From assembly GCF_018446385.1 (NCBI RefSeq), contig NC_056000.1, positions 53,972,722-54,036,721 of the forward strand: a DNA stretch of 64,000 nucleotides. The letters are read 5' to 3'. The notes beneath the pieces were generated by a model. That model was given only the letters and a program-made list of their open reading frames with translations. It was not told the origin of the DNA and ran no database searches. This document shows positions 22,283-34,568 of this stretch, piece by piece. The DNA is from Zingiber officinale (Eukaryota; Streptophyta; Magnoliopsida; Zingiberales; Zingiberaceae). Numbering within the stretch: position 1 is the first letter of the stretch; every line of letters begins with the position of its first letter. Position numbers and translations under genes: made by a program.

Positions 22283-25200
22283 TCACCCAGCTCTATATGG
22301 CTGAAGGTGATTTGCACTCCATGGTCGATCCAGCATCCGACCTTCCGCATCCTTGAGATAATAAGCGCCCGAACGGAGCTTCTCTACCACTTCAAAGGGT
22401 CCTGCCCAGGGAGCTTCCAACTTGCCGACATCTCCGACCGGCTTGACTTTCTTCCAAACTAGGTCGCCTACTTGAAAGGCTCTGGGGATCACACGCCGGT
22501 TGTAGTTCTGTCTCATACGTTGCCGGTACGCCATCAGCCGGACGGACGCTTTAGCTCTTTCTTCTTCGACCAAGTCTAACTCCATGCTCCTCCGTTCGGC
22601 GTTGTCTTCATCATAATTTTGTACCCGAACGGACTCCACCCCAACTTCAATCGGGATGACTGCTTCGCCTCCATATACCAAGTGAAATGGAGTGACGCCC
22701 GTTCCCTCCTTTGGTGTCGTGCGGAGAGCCCATAGGACGCCCGGCAGCTCATCTACCCAGCTGCCTCCTTCATGGTCGAGCCGAGCCCGTAAAATTCTGA
22801 GAATCTCTCGGTTGGTTACCTCGGCTTGACCGTTACTCTGGGGGTATGCCACCGATGTGAAGTGCTGCTCGATGCCATAACTTTGGCACCACTTCCCGAG
22901 CAGCTTCCTAGTGAATTGACGTCCGTTGTCGGAGACGAGTCGTCTTGGGATGCCAAAGCGGCAGATGATATTTTGCCATATAAACTTTTTAACCATCTGC
23001 TCGGATATTTTTGCAAGTGGCTCAGCTTCTACCCATTTTGAGAAGTAGTCGACCGCCACCAATAAGAACTTCCGCTGCCCGGTAGCCATGGGGAAGGGTC
23101 CCACGATGTCCATCCCCCATTGGTCGAACGGGCAGGCCACAGTTGATGCTTTCATCTCATCTGCCGGTCGGTGGGACATGCTGTGATACTTCTGACAGGA
23201 TAGACAATTTGCAACGATCCGGGCAGCATCCTTTTGAAGTGTTGGCCAAAAATACCCGGCTAGCAAAATCTTCCTGGTTAACGACCGTCCGCCTGGATGT
23301 CCACCGCACGAACCTTGGTGCACTTCTCGAAGGATGTACTCGGCATCTTCCCAGCTGACGCATTTTAGGAGCGGACGGGAGAAGGCCTTCTTGTAGAGTT
23401 GATCTCCTACGAGGGTGAACCGACTAGCCCTTCTCTTCAGTAAATGAGCTCCTTCCCGGTCGGATGGGGTAGCTCCCGAGCGCAAAAACTCCACAATAGT
23501 TGTCCTCCAGTCGCTCGGGTATGTGATGCCCTCCATCCGATCGACATGTGCTACTAAAGATACTTGCTCGATCGGCTTCTGAGAGCCGACCGGGGATAAC
23601 GCGCTTGCCAGCTTGGCCAATTCATCCGCCACTTGATTCTCCGCCCGGGGGATCTTCTGAATAATCACCTCCCTAAAGTTGAGCTTAAGTTTTTCAATGG
23701 CCTCCACGTAGAGCTTGAGCCTTGTACTATTTATCTCGAAAATCCCCGAGATTTGTTGAGCAGCCAACTGGGAATCTGAATAGAGGACGACCCTGACGGC
23801 TCCAACGTGCCGAGCGGCCTGCAATCCAGCAATAAGGGCTTCATATTCTGCTTCGTTGTTGGTCGCTCGGTAATCTAGCCGGACGGAGAGTTGTATCCGC
23901 TCTCCTTGTGGGGACAGCAAAACTATGCCAATTCCGCTCCCGTGTCTAGTGGACGATCCATCCACGAACACCTTCCACACAGCTTCGGGTTCCGGGTCCT
24001 GTACCTCCATCACAAAATCGGCTAAGGCTTGTGCCTTGATAGCCGAGCGGGGTTGATATTGGATATCAAATTCGCTTAGCTCGGTTGTCCATTTGATGAG
24101 CCGTCCGGAAGCTTCTGGATTTAAAAGCACTCGTCCCAACGGGCTATTGGTCTTGACGATAATCGTGTGCGCCAGGAAATAAGGACGAAGTCTCCGAGCG
24201 GCAAGGATCAGAGCAAAGGCCAACTTCTCGAGTCCGGTGTAGCGGGTTTCAACATCTTTCAAGATATGACTAAGGAAATATACAGGTTGCTCCTTACCTC
24301 CCGACCGGACTAACGCTGATCCCACTGCCTGCTCGGTTGAGGATAAATAAATGTGCAACGGTTCGCCGACAGCTGGCTTGGCCAGCACAGGTAGGGAGTT
24401 TAAGTACGTCTTCAGTTCTTCAAAGGCCCGATCGCAGTCTTCATTCCATTGGAACTTTGTAGCTTTGCGGAGGACTTTGAAGAACGGAAGGCTCCGGTCG
24501 GCAGTCTTCGAGATGAAGCGTGATAGCGCTGTAATCCGACCGGTCAGCCTCTGTACTTCCCTCATGTTTCTGGGCGGTGGCATGTCCTGAAGAGCTTTCA
24601 CCTTGCTAGGATTGGCTTCAATACCCCGTTCGGTCACAATATAGCCCAAGAAACGTCCTCCTTTGGCGCCGAACAAACACTTGTGAGGATTTAGCTTGAC
24701 CCCATATTTTCTGAGTGTACGGAAGGTTTCTTCCATATCTTTGCATAAAGTGGCCGCTCGGAAGGATTTGATGAGGATGTCATCTACATAGACCTCCAGG
24801 TTGTGTCCGATTTGCTCGCGGAAGACCCTATTCATCAATCTTTGATATGTTGCTCCGGCATTCTTCAGCCCGAACGGCATCACCGTATAGCAATACGTCC
24901 CGTCCAGTGTAACGAAGCTAACTTTTTATTGATCCTCCGGGGCGAGCGACACTTGATGATAGCCTTGGTAGGCGTCCAGCATACATATAAGCTCACATCC
25001 GACTGTAGAATCTACGAGCTGGTCGATTCGGGGTAAAGGGTAGAAATCCTTCGGGCAAGCTTTGTTCAGATCTCTGAAGTCGATGCACACCCTCCATTTG
25101 TTGCCTGGCTTGGAGACGAGCACCACATTTGCTAACCAGCTTGGGAATTGAACCTCCCGTATGTGGCCGGCCTCTAAGAGCCTTTCCACCTCCGCTCGGA

Positions 25201-27433
25201 TGATAATATTCTGCTCGGCGCTGAAATCTCTTCTCCTTTGTTTTACTGGCCGAGCGTTCGGCCGGACGTGAAGCTTATGTTGGGCTATGCTAGGGGAGAC
25301 ACCGGGCAGCTCATGCGTCGACCAAGTGAAGACGTCATGATTCATCTGGAGGCATTTGACCACTTCTTCTTTCTGTTCGTCCTCCAGGTCGGCGGCAATA
25401 AAGGTTGTAGCCTCCGATCGGCTCGGATGGATCTGAACCTCCTCCTTTTCATCATAAATTAAAGCAGGAGGTTTCTCGGTTATGGCGTGTACCTCGATCC
25501 GTGGAGCCTTTCGCGCGGCGCTGGATTCGGCTCGGACCATTTCCACATAGCATTTCCGAGCGGCTAACTGATCTCCTCGTACTTCACCGATTTTGTCCTC
25601 GACCGGGAATTTGATCTTCTGGTAGAACGTCGACACAGCAGCTCGGAATTCGCTTAACGCCGGTCGCCCCAGTATCACGTTGTAGGATGAAGGGGAGTCG
25701 ACCACCACAAAGTTTGTTGTCCTCGTTCTCCGGAGCGGTTCTTCCCCTAAGGAGATAGCCAGTCTTACCTGTCCGACCGGAAGAACCTCATTGCCCGTAA
25801 ACCCGTAGAGGGGGGTTGTCATGGGCAGCAGCTCGGCTTGATCGATTTGTAGTTGATCAAAGGCCTTTCTGAAGATGATGTTGACCGAGCTGCCAGTGTC
25901 AATGAAGATACGGTGGATGGTGTAGTTGGCTATCACCGCTTTGATGATAAGGGCATCCTCATGCGGCACTTCAACTCCCTCAAGATCCTTGGGCCCGAAA
26001 CTGATCTCGGGTCCGCTCGCCTTTTCTTGGCTGCAACCCACCTCATGGATTCTGAGCTGCCGGACGCTTGCCTTTCTCGCCCTGTGTGAATCTCCTCCAG
26101 TCGGCCCACCCGCAATAATATTGATTTCTCCCCGGGAGGTGTTGTTTCTGTTCTCCTCTTCCCGAGCGGACTGCCTAGGTCGCTCATTAGACCGAGAGCG
26201 ATCTTCATGCCTTGGAGGGAAACGCTGTTCGAGAGATCTTCTATATGTTCGCCGACCGGACTCTTGATGTCTCGGCCAGCGGCCGGGTGAAGGCGATCGA
26301 CGAGGGCCACCCCATCGTACGGGATGGGTGATTGAAGGAAGGCCCCGACAGTCACGGGTGTTGTGGGAGTCAGTATTATGGAAAGAGCAAAACATTGGGG
26401 TCCATACCCTCTTTTTCTTCATCTTTGACCGCTCGGCCGCTACCTCTTGGACCACCGGGGACTTCGCATGATGTGCCCGGGATGCCTCAACTCTTGGTCC
26501 CCTTGGTGGCTGATGGGCAGCGGGCTGCTTCCGTTCGGCATGGGTCGGACGTTCGGCATGAGTTCCCTTCCGTCGGGCAGCCTCCGCCTCTTCCACATTT
26601 ATATACTCATTCGCCCGGTGTAGCATGTGGTCGTAGTCTCTGGGCGGTTTGCGAATGAGCGCGCGGAAGAAGTCCCCTTCCGCGAGGCCTTGCGTGAAGG
26701 CGTTTACCATTGTCTCCGAGGTGGCTGTGGGGATGTCCATCGCTACTTGATTAAATCGCTGTATATACGCCCGGAGAGATTCTCTTGGTTCTTGTTTGAT
26801 GGTGAACAGGCTGACGCTTGTCCTTTGATAACGTCGGCTGCTCGCAAAGTGATGAAGAAATGCCGTTCGGAACTCCTGGAAACTAGTGATAGAGCCGTCC
26901 GGCAGCCTCCGAAACCACCTATGTGCAGATTCCGATAGAGTGGTGAGAAATACCCGGCACTTTACGCCATCGGAGTACTGATGCAAGGTGGCGATGCTGT
27001 CGAACTTCCCCAAATGATCGTCGGGGTCGGTCGTCCCATTGTAAGCTCCGATCGGCGGTGGTGTATAGTATTTTGGTAACGGATCCCGATGTATGGCTTC
27101 AGAGAACTGTCGGTGAACCTGCTCGGGTGGTGCGTTCGCTCGGGGAGCTTTGCCCTTCCTATGATCCCGAACGGGAGGCTCATCGGATGAAGATCCTTGC
27201 TCCCCGTGAGCGGGCGCGATTTCTGGGGGAGTACGGAAGAGTGCCTGAGGGAACCCTCCTATTGAAACATATTCCGGGCGGCCTGCTGAAGCCGAGGTTG
27301 TTTGTTGTTGCGCTCGCTCAGCCTGTGCTTTCTCCTTTTGCTGCGCCACTGTCTTGGCTGCCCTCGCCTCGACTATAGCGTCAAACTCTTCTTGTGAGAG
27401 TGCCACGGTATGTAGTCTTCCAGCCTCGTCCAT
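22283..27433 (-). pseudogene. Gypsy gag-pol polyprotein with one internal stop
   Basis: The frame has 1717 codons and one TAA at 24926-24928, within reverse transcriptase. In order it shows gag (WFRRLPDGSI, AYIQRFNQ) with a short CCHC-like CSFHNTDSHNTRDC; aspartic protease (FIDTGSSVNIIF, about residue 540); reverse transcriptase (CIDFRDLNKACPKDFYPLP, MPFGLKNAGATYQ, VYVDDILIKS); the usual RNase H; a second archaeal-type RNase H (FVDGSSTRHGSGIG, NNEAEYEALIAGL); and integrase with an HHCC finger and core residues (MDIVGPFP, SDNGRQF, YPQSNGQAE). The start codon is only about 30 bp after the primer-binding site. Apart from the stop it looks intact, so a single mutation separates it from a full frame. 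Confidence 0.9.
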
Positions 27434-27460
27434 TGCCTCTGCTCGGATGCAGGTGCGTTC

Positions 27461-27477
27461 CCACAGACGGCGCCAAA
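27461..27477 (-). promoter_or_regulatory. Primer-binding site of the gypsy element
   Basis: The minus strand reads TTTGGCGCCGTCTGTGG one base after the 5' LTR. TGGCGCC is the common tRNA-complementary start in Tat and Athila elements. I did not assign the tRNA. Confidence 0.75.
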
Positions 27478-27478
27478 T

Positions 27479-28158
27479 TGATCCTGTCCGAACCAGGAGT
27501 CAACGGACGCTGGGGATGTGGCGCTCCCTGTTGGATCCTCGAGTGCTCCGGCGAACCTGCAACAAAACCGAGCCGGGGGGGTGTCCCGGCGACGACCCTC
27601 CGACGCTCAAGTTAGGCGAAGGAATAAGAAAGTGACTTAGAAAATGTAGACTTGCGTACCTCCAGTTGAAGAAGTGGATGTCTTATATAGACCTCTCGAA
27701 GGAGCCTGGGCACACCAATTGAAGCAATCATCTGCTTTCGACCATACCTAGGTGTGGGCCTGTCAGAAGGGCATCCATAAGACCATACTGCTACTGTATC
27801 AACCTTTCTGTGACGTGATGGTGGGGCCTTTAATAGTGTCATCTTGCGTACAGTCTAATCATCATGTCTTTGCTGACATACCATATCCCGAGCCGAGCGA
27901 ATAGGCCGCTCGGCTAACCACTGTTCCTTCGCCACGATTCCGGCCGAGCGGACACCTCCGCTCGGCCATTCGATTTCGGCCGAGCGGACACCTCCGCTCG
28001 GCCATTCGGCTCCGGTTCTTCTGCTTTGGCATCGGAAACCCAAACCTTTGGCTGGGTAATCTCTGATTCCGCTCGGACAGGACCCCATCTGTGGGTCCCC
28101 CATTCTTATCGTCAGACGAGACCCCATCTATGGGTCCCCCATTCTTATCGCCGGATCA
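27479..28158 (-). repeat. 5' LTR of the gypsy element (680 bp)
   Basis: It matches the 3' LTR except for about 18 substitutions and one extra 39-bp segment. That segment duplicates the gaccccatctatgggtccccc block near the outer end and accounts exactly for 680 versus 641 bp. The duplication lies at the U3 start, outside the TATA region. Confidence 0.92.
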
Positions 28159-28163
28159 GTGTC

Positions 28164-29150
28164 ACTTTCAATTAATTAAATATTTTTAATTAACTCGAGA
28201 GAGGATGGTAGAGTTTAGAAAAGTAAATGACAAGAATTAAAAGGACACGTCCTAAAAAGAATTTTCAAATGAACGCTGCTATAATATTTTTATGGTGAAT
28301 TTATGATTTAAAATTTATATATTGATAATTATTATAAGATATAAAAATTATTCAATAGTTACTATAAAATATTGAAGTTATTTAGTAGTTGTTACAATAT
28401 GTTTAAATTGATTTTAAAATTTATATTATGTAGATGTTAATCAATATCTACTGCAATATATAAAAATTACTTGATAGTTATTAGTAGAAGTTACACAGTA
28501 ATTATTATAATATATTTAATGTAAATTTAAAATTTAAGATCACATCTAAATATTATTGTATCAAAATACTATTTATCAACTTGATTAGAATTATTTAAAG
28601 TTAATTAAAATAATTTTAAGCAGTTATAGAAATTATTTTGATATAATAACTTTTTAATATTCTAAATTTAAATTCTAAACTCAAATTGAATATTTTATAG
28701 TAGCTACTAAGTACCTTATGTAACAATTATCGAATAATTTTTATATATTATAGTAGCTACTCGATAGCTATTATATATTATAGGAGCAATAATCCTTTGA
28801 TCTAGGATCTCTGGACTAATCCTAGATCTCTATCCATCTATTAATAGGATGAATTATATCACATCTATTAAATAAGTGGGATCTAAGTCGTCTCACTGTA
28901 CTAATACTAATAGATTTGTAAGGCCTCTTTGATAAAAAAAAATAAAAAAAATCTTAGACCAAATAATCTGGTCCATATTACAGAAGCTATCCGATAAATA
29001 TAAAAACGTTAAATCAACAGACAATTTCAGAGTAAATTCATGAGAGGGACACCTATTTATTTTTATTTTTAAAATTATCCTTTTATTAATTTATAAAATA
29101 TGTCCTCAGTTTTTGCCCGAATTCTGGGAAACTGGTTGTAATTAAATTTC
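28164..29150. other. AT-rich spacer before unit 2
   Basis: No gene. At 28300-28770 there are imperfect inverted repeats built from variants of ttatagtagctactcgatag, perhaps a decayed MITE. I cannot find clear ends. Confidence 0.35.
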
Positions 29151-29715
29151 TACATTCACGCTTGCTTGGACGAATTAACGCCACATGTTTGGGTCGGCTC
29201 TGTTGTGTAGCTTCGCTACCTGCTCTCAAACAGCAAATAAAAACTTTTAAGCTGTCCAGACTCCGACGTGAGGACGCAACCACATAGTTACGAGGCACAA
29301 ATGGTGTTTCCTGCTTGAGTCATCACACCCGAGTGCACTTTCTATCTATATCCGTTACCACAATTCATCTTATAACGATTGATAAATTATGGCAAAATTT
29401 TCGAAAATACCTTTTTTTTTCTTTTATTCACAATGAACCCTGCGTCGACCGTCGGGCCGATTCTGAGCCCCAAGTCTGGCCACTGTAGGGACTTCTCCAT
29501 GTCGGTGCTCGATCGGGGTCGACGCGGCTCATCTTTTGAAAGTAGTCGTCACAGATCCAACTCGTCGTCACAGTTTCTAGCTCAATTCCTTCATGGTGCT
29601 GCAGGGCAAGCGCGCAATGAAGCTCGTAGCATGGAAGGAGGGTGCACTGCCGCAAGTGGTGCACTGACCTTCTTGGTGGGCGACGCGAGGATCGGTTGCC
29701 AAGGACTGGGAAATT
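29150..29715 (+). other. 5' flank of unit 2, distal part
   Basis: Homologous to about 790-1390 before gene 1. Shared blocks include aattaacgccacatgttt, atggtgtttcctg, cgatcggggtcgacgcg and actgaccttcttggtgggc. The flank is then broken by foreign sequence (29715-34240) before it resumes next to gene 2. Confidence 0.55.
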
Positions 29716-29905
29716 GGACGGTTCGAGGGTTTGAATTTGTGGCATTTACTTCTAGCGAAGAAGCTTCTGTTGCCATTAATGGTATGGATGGAAAGGATGT
29801 TCATGGTTGGATGATTAACGTTAATTATGCTACTGATCGAATGAGTGAATTTCGTGGTGGTGGTGGTGGCAGTTATGGAGGTGGCTATGGTGGTTATGAT
29901 GATGT
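29715..29905 (+). pseudogene. Fragment of a glycine-rich RNA-binding protein
   Basis: The frame reads RGFEFVAFTSSEEASVAING, then KDVHG and INVNYATDR, then a glycine-tyrosine tail GGGGGSYGGGYGGY. This is the C-terminal half of an RRM: the RNP1 octamer RGFGFVTF with two changes, followed by beta-4 and the Gly-rich domain of plant GR-RBPs. The N-terminal RRM half, including RNP2, is missing and there is no intron. It is joined upstream to duplicated flank DNA and downstream to copia sequence, so it is a captured or processed fragment. An open frame from 29379 crosses all three parts. Confidence 0.7.
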
Positions 29906-32900
29906 TGCTCTTACTCAACAGTTTCAAAAGTTCCTTGCATCTTAACCACATATCATGTCTCTCTCTTCTCACATAAGTTTTCCCTCAGTGGTACTTCAGG
30001 TATACATTCTCCTATATGGATCCTTGATTCTGGAGCTTTACATCATATGTCGCCTAATGTCAATTCTTTTATATCTATAAATTCATCACCTTTTGTGTCG
30101 GTCATGACCGTTGATGGTTCTCTCATGTTATTAGCTGACGTTGGCTTTATTTGTACATCTAATTTATCTCTGTCTACTGTATATCATATTCCTAATCTTA
30201 CTTTGAATTTTGTCTTTGCCGGTCAATTATGTGACTCTGATTTCTCTGTTTCTTTTACTTCATCTTCTTGTTATGTGCAGAATCCGCGATCCCAAAAACT
30301 TATTCGGATAGGTCGTAGGCAAGGGAGATATGTATTAGAAGAGCTAAAAGTCCCAGATGTTACAGTTTCTAGTGTTGATTTGTCATTCTTTCGGTTAAGC
30401 TCTACTTCTTCTGATTTTTATTTGAGGCATTCTCGTCTTGGACATATTTCTTCTGTTAGTGTCGTGGAGCCAGCATGAGAGGGATGAATTACTTATAAAA
30501 TAAAAATTAACCTTTCTCAATCTTTCAACTCAGATTAGTAGCACAATTATAACAAAAGAAATTGAACAACTAAAAATAGAAGAGACCAAGAAATTAACTT
30601 GGTTACATCCTAGATGGTTATTAATCCAAGGCAGTGAAGAGTACTAGTAGATCTCCTTCGTTGTAGGCGGAGAAGCCTCTTACAGACGTTGACAGCTAAG
30701 AAAATAGACTAGAAAATATTACAAAAGTTGTAGTTACAGTTGTTATCTAATTCCTAGCTCTATGGATTTTTTTTATAGCCCCTGAAAAATCTTATTTGAA
30801 ACTAGAAGGCGCCTGCAACAAGATGAAAGACGTCTCCAGCGAAGCAAACGAAGATAATGTTTTATCTTCACCAACAGTCGCTTTTGCCCAGTCTAAGGCG
30901 TCTTCAAGTAGTTGAAGGCGCCTTCTATAAAGGCTCGAAAGCACCTTCAAAGGTTGAAGGCGCCTTCCTCCCGAAAGGCGCTAGGGCTCCTTCAATAGCA
31001 TTGAAGGCGCCTTCAGCAGCTGCTACCGAGATCCAAACTTCTCCTTTGGATCTTCCGCTGCTCCGCTCGCTTGGACGATTTCGACCATTTGAAATAGGAC
31101 TCACTCGAACCCATTTTCCGATCTTCTCCTCGAGCAGGATTCCTCCCAGTCTTTTCATCCCTCGAACGTTACGCACAACCTTCTCGTCCACCGGTATACT
31201 CTTCTACAGCACCTCGTCCCTCGGACGCACCGAGCCTGTCGGCTCTCTCCCGTGCCGTCCATCTCGCTAGCTACGTCTTACGCTCGACTTCTTGTGTTCA
31301 TAAGTTCTTGCACACTTAGACACAAGGATCAAATACAACAGGACCTAACTGAACTTGGTTGATCACATTAAAACTATCTCGGAGTTCTAACATCTTCTTC
31401 TCTTTTAAAATACTTAGCTTCTAAAAGAAATTTAGGAAATTATAAACTCATGATATTTCATATTGTTGTAGCTGCAAATTGACAAAATTCTCTACTTTTC
31501 TTTTTTATAGAAGTATCTCTATTTCTCTTGTACCATTTGAGTTAGTTCATTCTGATATGTGGGAGTCATCTTCTATTCGTACACCTGGTGGATCCCATTA
31601 CTACGTTTCCTTTATTGATGATTGTACTCGTTATAATTGGGTTTGTCTTATGAAACATTGTTCTGATTTCTTTGATATCTATCAAATGTTTTTTGTCGTG
31701 GTAAAAACTCAACATAATACTATTATTGAATGCTTTCGATGTGATTTGGATGGTGAATATATATCTAATCTTTTTTCTGAATTACTTACCTCAGATGGTA
31801 CGTTTATCAAAATTCTTGTATTGACACTCTTAAACAAAACGGTGTTGCTGAAAGAAAACATAGACATATTATTGAAACTGCACGTTCTCTCCTATTATCT
31901 GCATATATTCCTAGCGAGTTCTGGGACAATGCTATTCTTATTGTAGTACATTCTATCAATAGAATTTCATCTTCTATTACATCTGGTCTGTCTCTTTTTG
32001 AAAAACTATATGATTATGTTCCTGATTATATTGTCTTAACACATGTTTTGTCATCGTCCTCATATTGAACGTAGTAAGCTTAGTTCTCAGCCCTCTCTTT
32101 GTATTTTTCGTGGCTACGGCAAAGTCCAAAAGGGATATAGATGTTATGATCCAGTTAGTCAAAAACTCTATGTCTCACGTCATATTATTTTTCTTGAATA
32201 CATCCCATTCTATTCCATTCCCTCTGAGACTCCTACTCTTCAAAAATCTGATCTCACTCGTATTGATCCTGTTTGCACCTACTCTGATGATGTGTCATAT
32301 CATGTTTCCCCACAATTAGACCACCCTAGCACTTCTTCTTCTAATGATGCTACTTGCAGGATTGCCACTCATATAGATTCTGATCTTCAACTCCTCGATG
32401 ATCCCTTTGCACCTACTACTTCCCATGATGCTCTTGTGATAGCAAATCCTCCTTCTCGTTATCCTCAATAATCTCGTAAGTCTACTCATTTACCTAATTT
32501 TGTGTATTCTATTTATTCTGGTTCTTTTTCTTCTTTTTTAGCTTCTATTCACCAATTGTCTGAACCCTCCTCTTATGGAGAGACTATTCTTGATCCTCTT
32601 TGGTAGCAAGCTATGGCGGAAGAACTTTCTGCTTTGTATCAAACATGTACTTGGGATCTTGTTTCTCTTCCTTTGGGGAAGTGTGTGATTGGTTCTCGAT
32701 GGGTGTATAAGATCAAACCTAAATCTGATGGGTCAGTTGAGCAGTATAAAGCTCGTTTGGTTGCTAAAGAATTTTCCCAATAGTATGGTACGGATTATGA
32801 GGAAACCTTTGCTCTAGTTACCAAGTTTGTTACTATCCATACTCTCATTGCAGTTGAATCAGTTCGTCAGTGGTCTATTTTCCATATGGATATTAAAAAT

Positions 32901-34046
32901 ATGTTTTTAAATGGAAATCTTTAAAAAGAAGTCTACATGGTGCTTCCATCAGGTGTCACTCACAACCCTGGTAAAGTTTGCATACTAAAAAAAGGCTCTT
33001 TATAGCCTTAACAAGCTCCTCGAGTTTAGTTTGACAAGTTCTCCATTGTGATTGGATTTCTTGTCTTTCTTCCTAGCTAGCATGACTCTGCTCTTTTTGT
33101 TCGTTGTACTTCGTCAGGTCGCACATTACTCTCTCTTTATGTTGATGACATGCTTATTACAAGGGATGATTTAAGTGGAATAGAAGAGTTGAAATTGTAT
33201 TTGACTCGTGAGTTTGATATGAAAGATTTGGGTCATCTGCGTTATTTTTTGGGACTTAATGTAGCTTATTCTCCTCGTGGCTATCTTTTCTCGCAATCTA
33301 AATATATTGGTGACATTCTAGAGCAAGCTCATCTATCCAACACTCGCACTATTGATACTCTACTTGAGGTTAATGCTTGGTACTCTTCTATTGATGGTGT
33401 TTCTTTACCAGATCCATCTTTATATTGCACTCTAGTTGGCAGTCTAGTATATCTCACCATTACTAGACCTGGCATTACTTGTGCTATACATATTGTCAGC
33501 CAATTTGATGATTCTCCCACTTCAGTACATTGAAGAGCTGTGTTTCGCATCCTTCAATATCTTCGAGGTACCCAGTTTCATAGTCTTTTTTATCCTTCTA
33601 TTTCTACTTTAGAGTTGCGGACCTATTCAGATGTAGATTGTGGTGGTGATTCTACATATCGTAAGTCTACGACAGGATATTTATTTTCTTAGGAGATTCT
33701 CTTATTTCTTAGAAGAGTAAAAAACAAATGTTGTCTCTCATTCTCCTATCGAAGCAGAATATCGTGCTATAGCCTCTACAACTGTTGAAATTGTTTGATT
33801 ACGTTGGCTACTTGCTTATATGAGTGTTTTTCTCTTGAAATATACCCCTATACATTGTGACAACTCCAGTGTCATTCAAATTACTTGCAATCCCGTCTTT
33901 CATGAGCGCACTAAGCATATCGAGATTGATTGTCATTTCACTTATCATCACTATCAGAATGACACCGTCACTTTGCCATTTGTCTCATCTTCCATACAAA
34001 TTGTAGACTTGCTCACTAAGGCACATTCCATGTACGATTTTAATTT
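29906..34046 (+). pseudogene. Decayed Ty1/copia polyprotein in the 5' flank of gene 2
   Basis: In order: a gag-linker remnant (TQQFQKFLAS), aspartic protease (WILDSGALHHMSPN, about 30020), the pre-integrase motif (HSRLGHISS, about 30430), the integrase core (ELVHSDMWESS, YVSFIDDCTRYNW, 31530-31640), reverse transcriptase (YKARLVAKEFSQ; LYVDDMLITRDD, about 33140) and the RNase H tail ([13 protein letters not shown], about 33900). Many stops and frameshifts interrupt it, and a solo LTR splits pre-integrase from integrase. Gag is mostly missing and there is no 5' LTR. At about 34101, tattagtatataat may be the start of a truncated 3' LTR. Confidence 0.85.
30454..31392 (-). mobile_element. Solo LTR (939 bp) inside the copia pseudogene
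   Basis: It begins TGTTAG and ends CTAACA, and is flanked by the perfect duplication TCTTC (30449-30453 and 31393-31397). Removing it and one duplication rejoins HISS to LKYLAS, the copia order. The minus orientation is inferred from general resemblance to copia LTRs. Repeated gaaggcgccttcaa palindromes lie at 30800-31020. An open + frame at 30857-31270 falls wholly inside it and is not a gene. Confidence 0.85.
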
Positions 34047-34239
34047 CTGATTAACAACCTCTCAATACTTTGTATTGGTATACCGTGAGTTTAATAGGAT
34101 ATTAGTATATAATAAATTATTATTATATAAGGATAAATTAGTATTTTATTATTATTTTTATTATCTATTTATATTCTTTTTTTTTCTTTGTAAATTTAAG
34201 ATTTTGCAATTCAATTTGCTAGCCTCCTTTTTTTTATTA

Positions 34240-34568
34240 TGGTGGATGGGGCGGTGGCTGGAGGGATGTTCTGTTCCGGAAGGCGCCGGCTGCGGCGACG
34301 TCGGCGTTGGCATCGGCGTCAACGTCAATGTCGGTAGAGGCAGAGAGCAGATTGGAGGGAAAGGTATTTGGCAAAAAAAATTTTGGGTCACGGGTACTTT
34401 TTTGAATAAGTAGAAAGTACGGGGCGCCTATTGGAAATATGAAAAAGGGCTCCCTGATAATTTTGCCAAAAACACGCTGCAGCCGGTTGTTTCTATAAGT
34501 AACCATTTCCTTCTTAATTCATTCCTATCTCGCCATAGTTCGTCCCTTCGTTTCTATCTCAACCTCGA
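34240..34568 (+). promoter_or_regulatory. Proximal 5' flank and TATA-like box of gene 2
   Basis: Homologous to 1690-1993 before gene 1 and 46800-47059 before gene 3. A TATA-like tataagt is at 34494-34500, 69 bp before the start codon. The copia insertion separates this proximal part from the distal flank at 29150-29715, so distal control elements are now about 4.5 kb further away. Confidence 0.5.

Larger units (their letters stand above)
20714..28158 (-). mobile_element. Nearly complete Ty3/gypsy (Tat-type) retrotransposon
   Basis: The element is 7445 bp on the minus strand and is flanked by the perfect 5-bp duplication GTGTC (20709-20713 and 28159-28163). It has two LTRs, a primer-binding site, a polypurine tract and one long gag-pol frame with a single nonsense codon. 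Dual RNase H domains place it in the Tat lineage. I count about 18 substitutions between the LTRs over 641 bp, roughly 3%, mostly transitions, so it is fairly recent. It sits in the spacer between units 1 and 2; the site itself is related to sequence near 46250. Confidence 0.92.

Noticed and set aside
25933-26355. Long frames on + and other - phases across the gypsy gag-pol (also 26332-26658, 26627-26938, 27058-27378)
   Set aside because: These are shadows of the 1717-codon frame; only that frame has the retroelement domains in order.
30857-31270. 137-codon + frame
   Set aside because: It falls wholly inside the 939-bp solo LTR and contains only its palindromic ggcgcc repeats.
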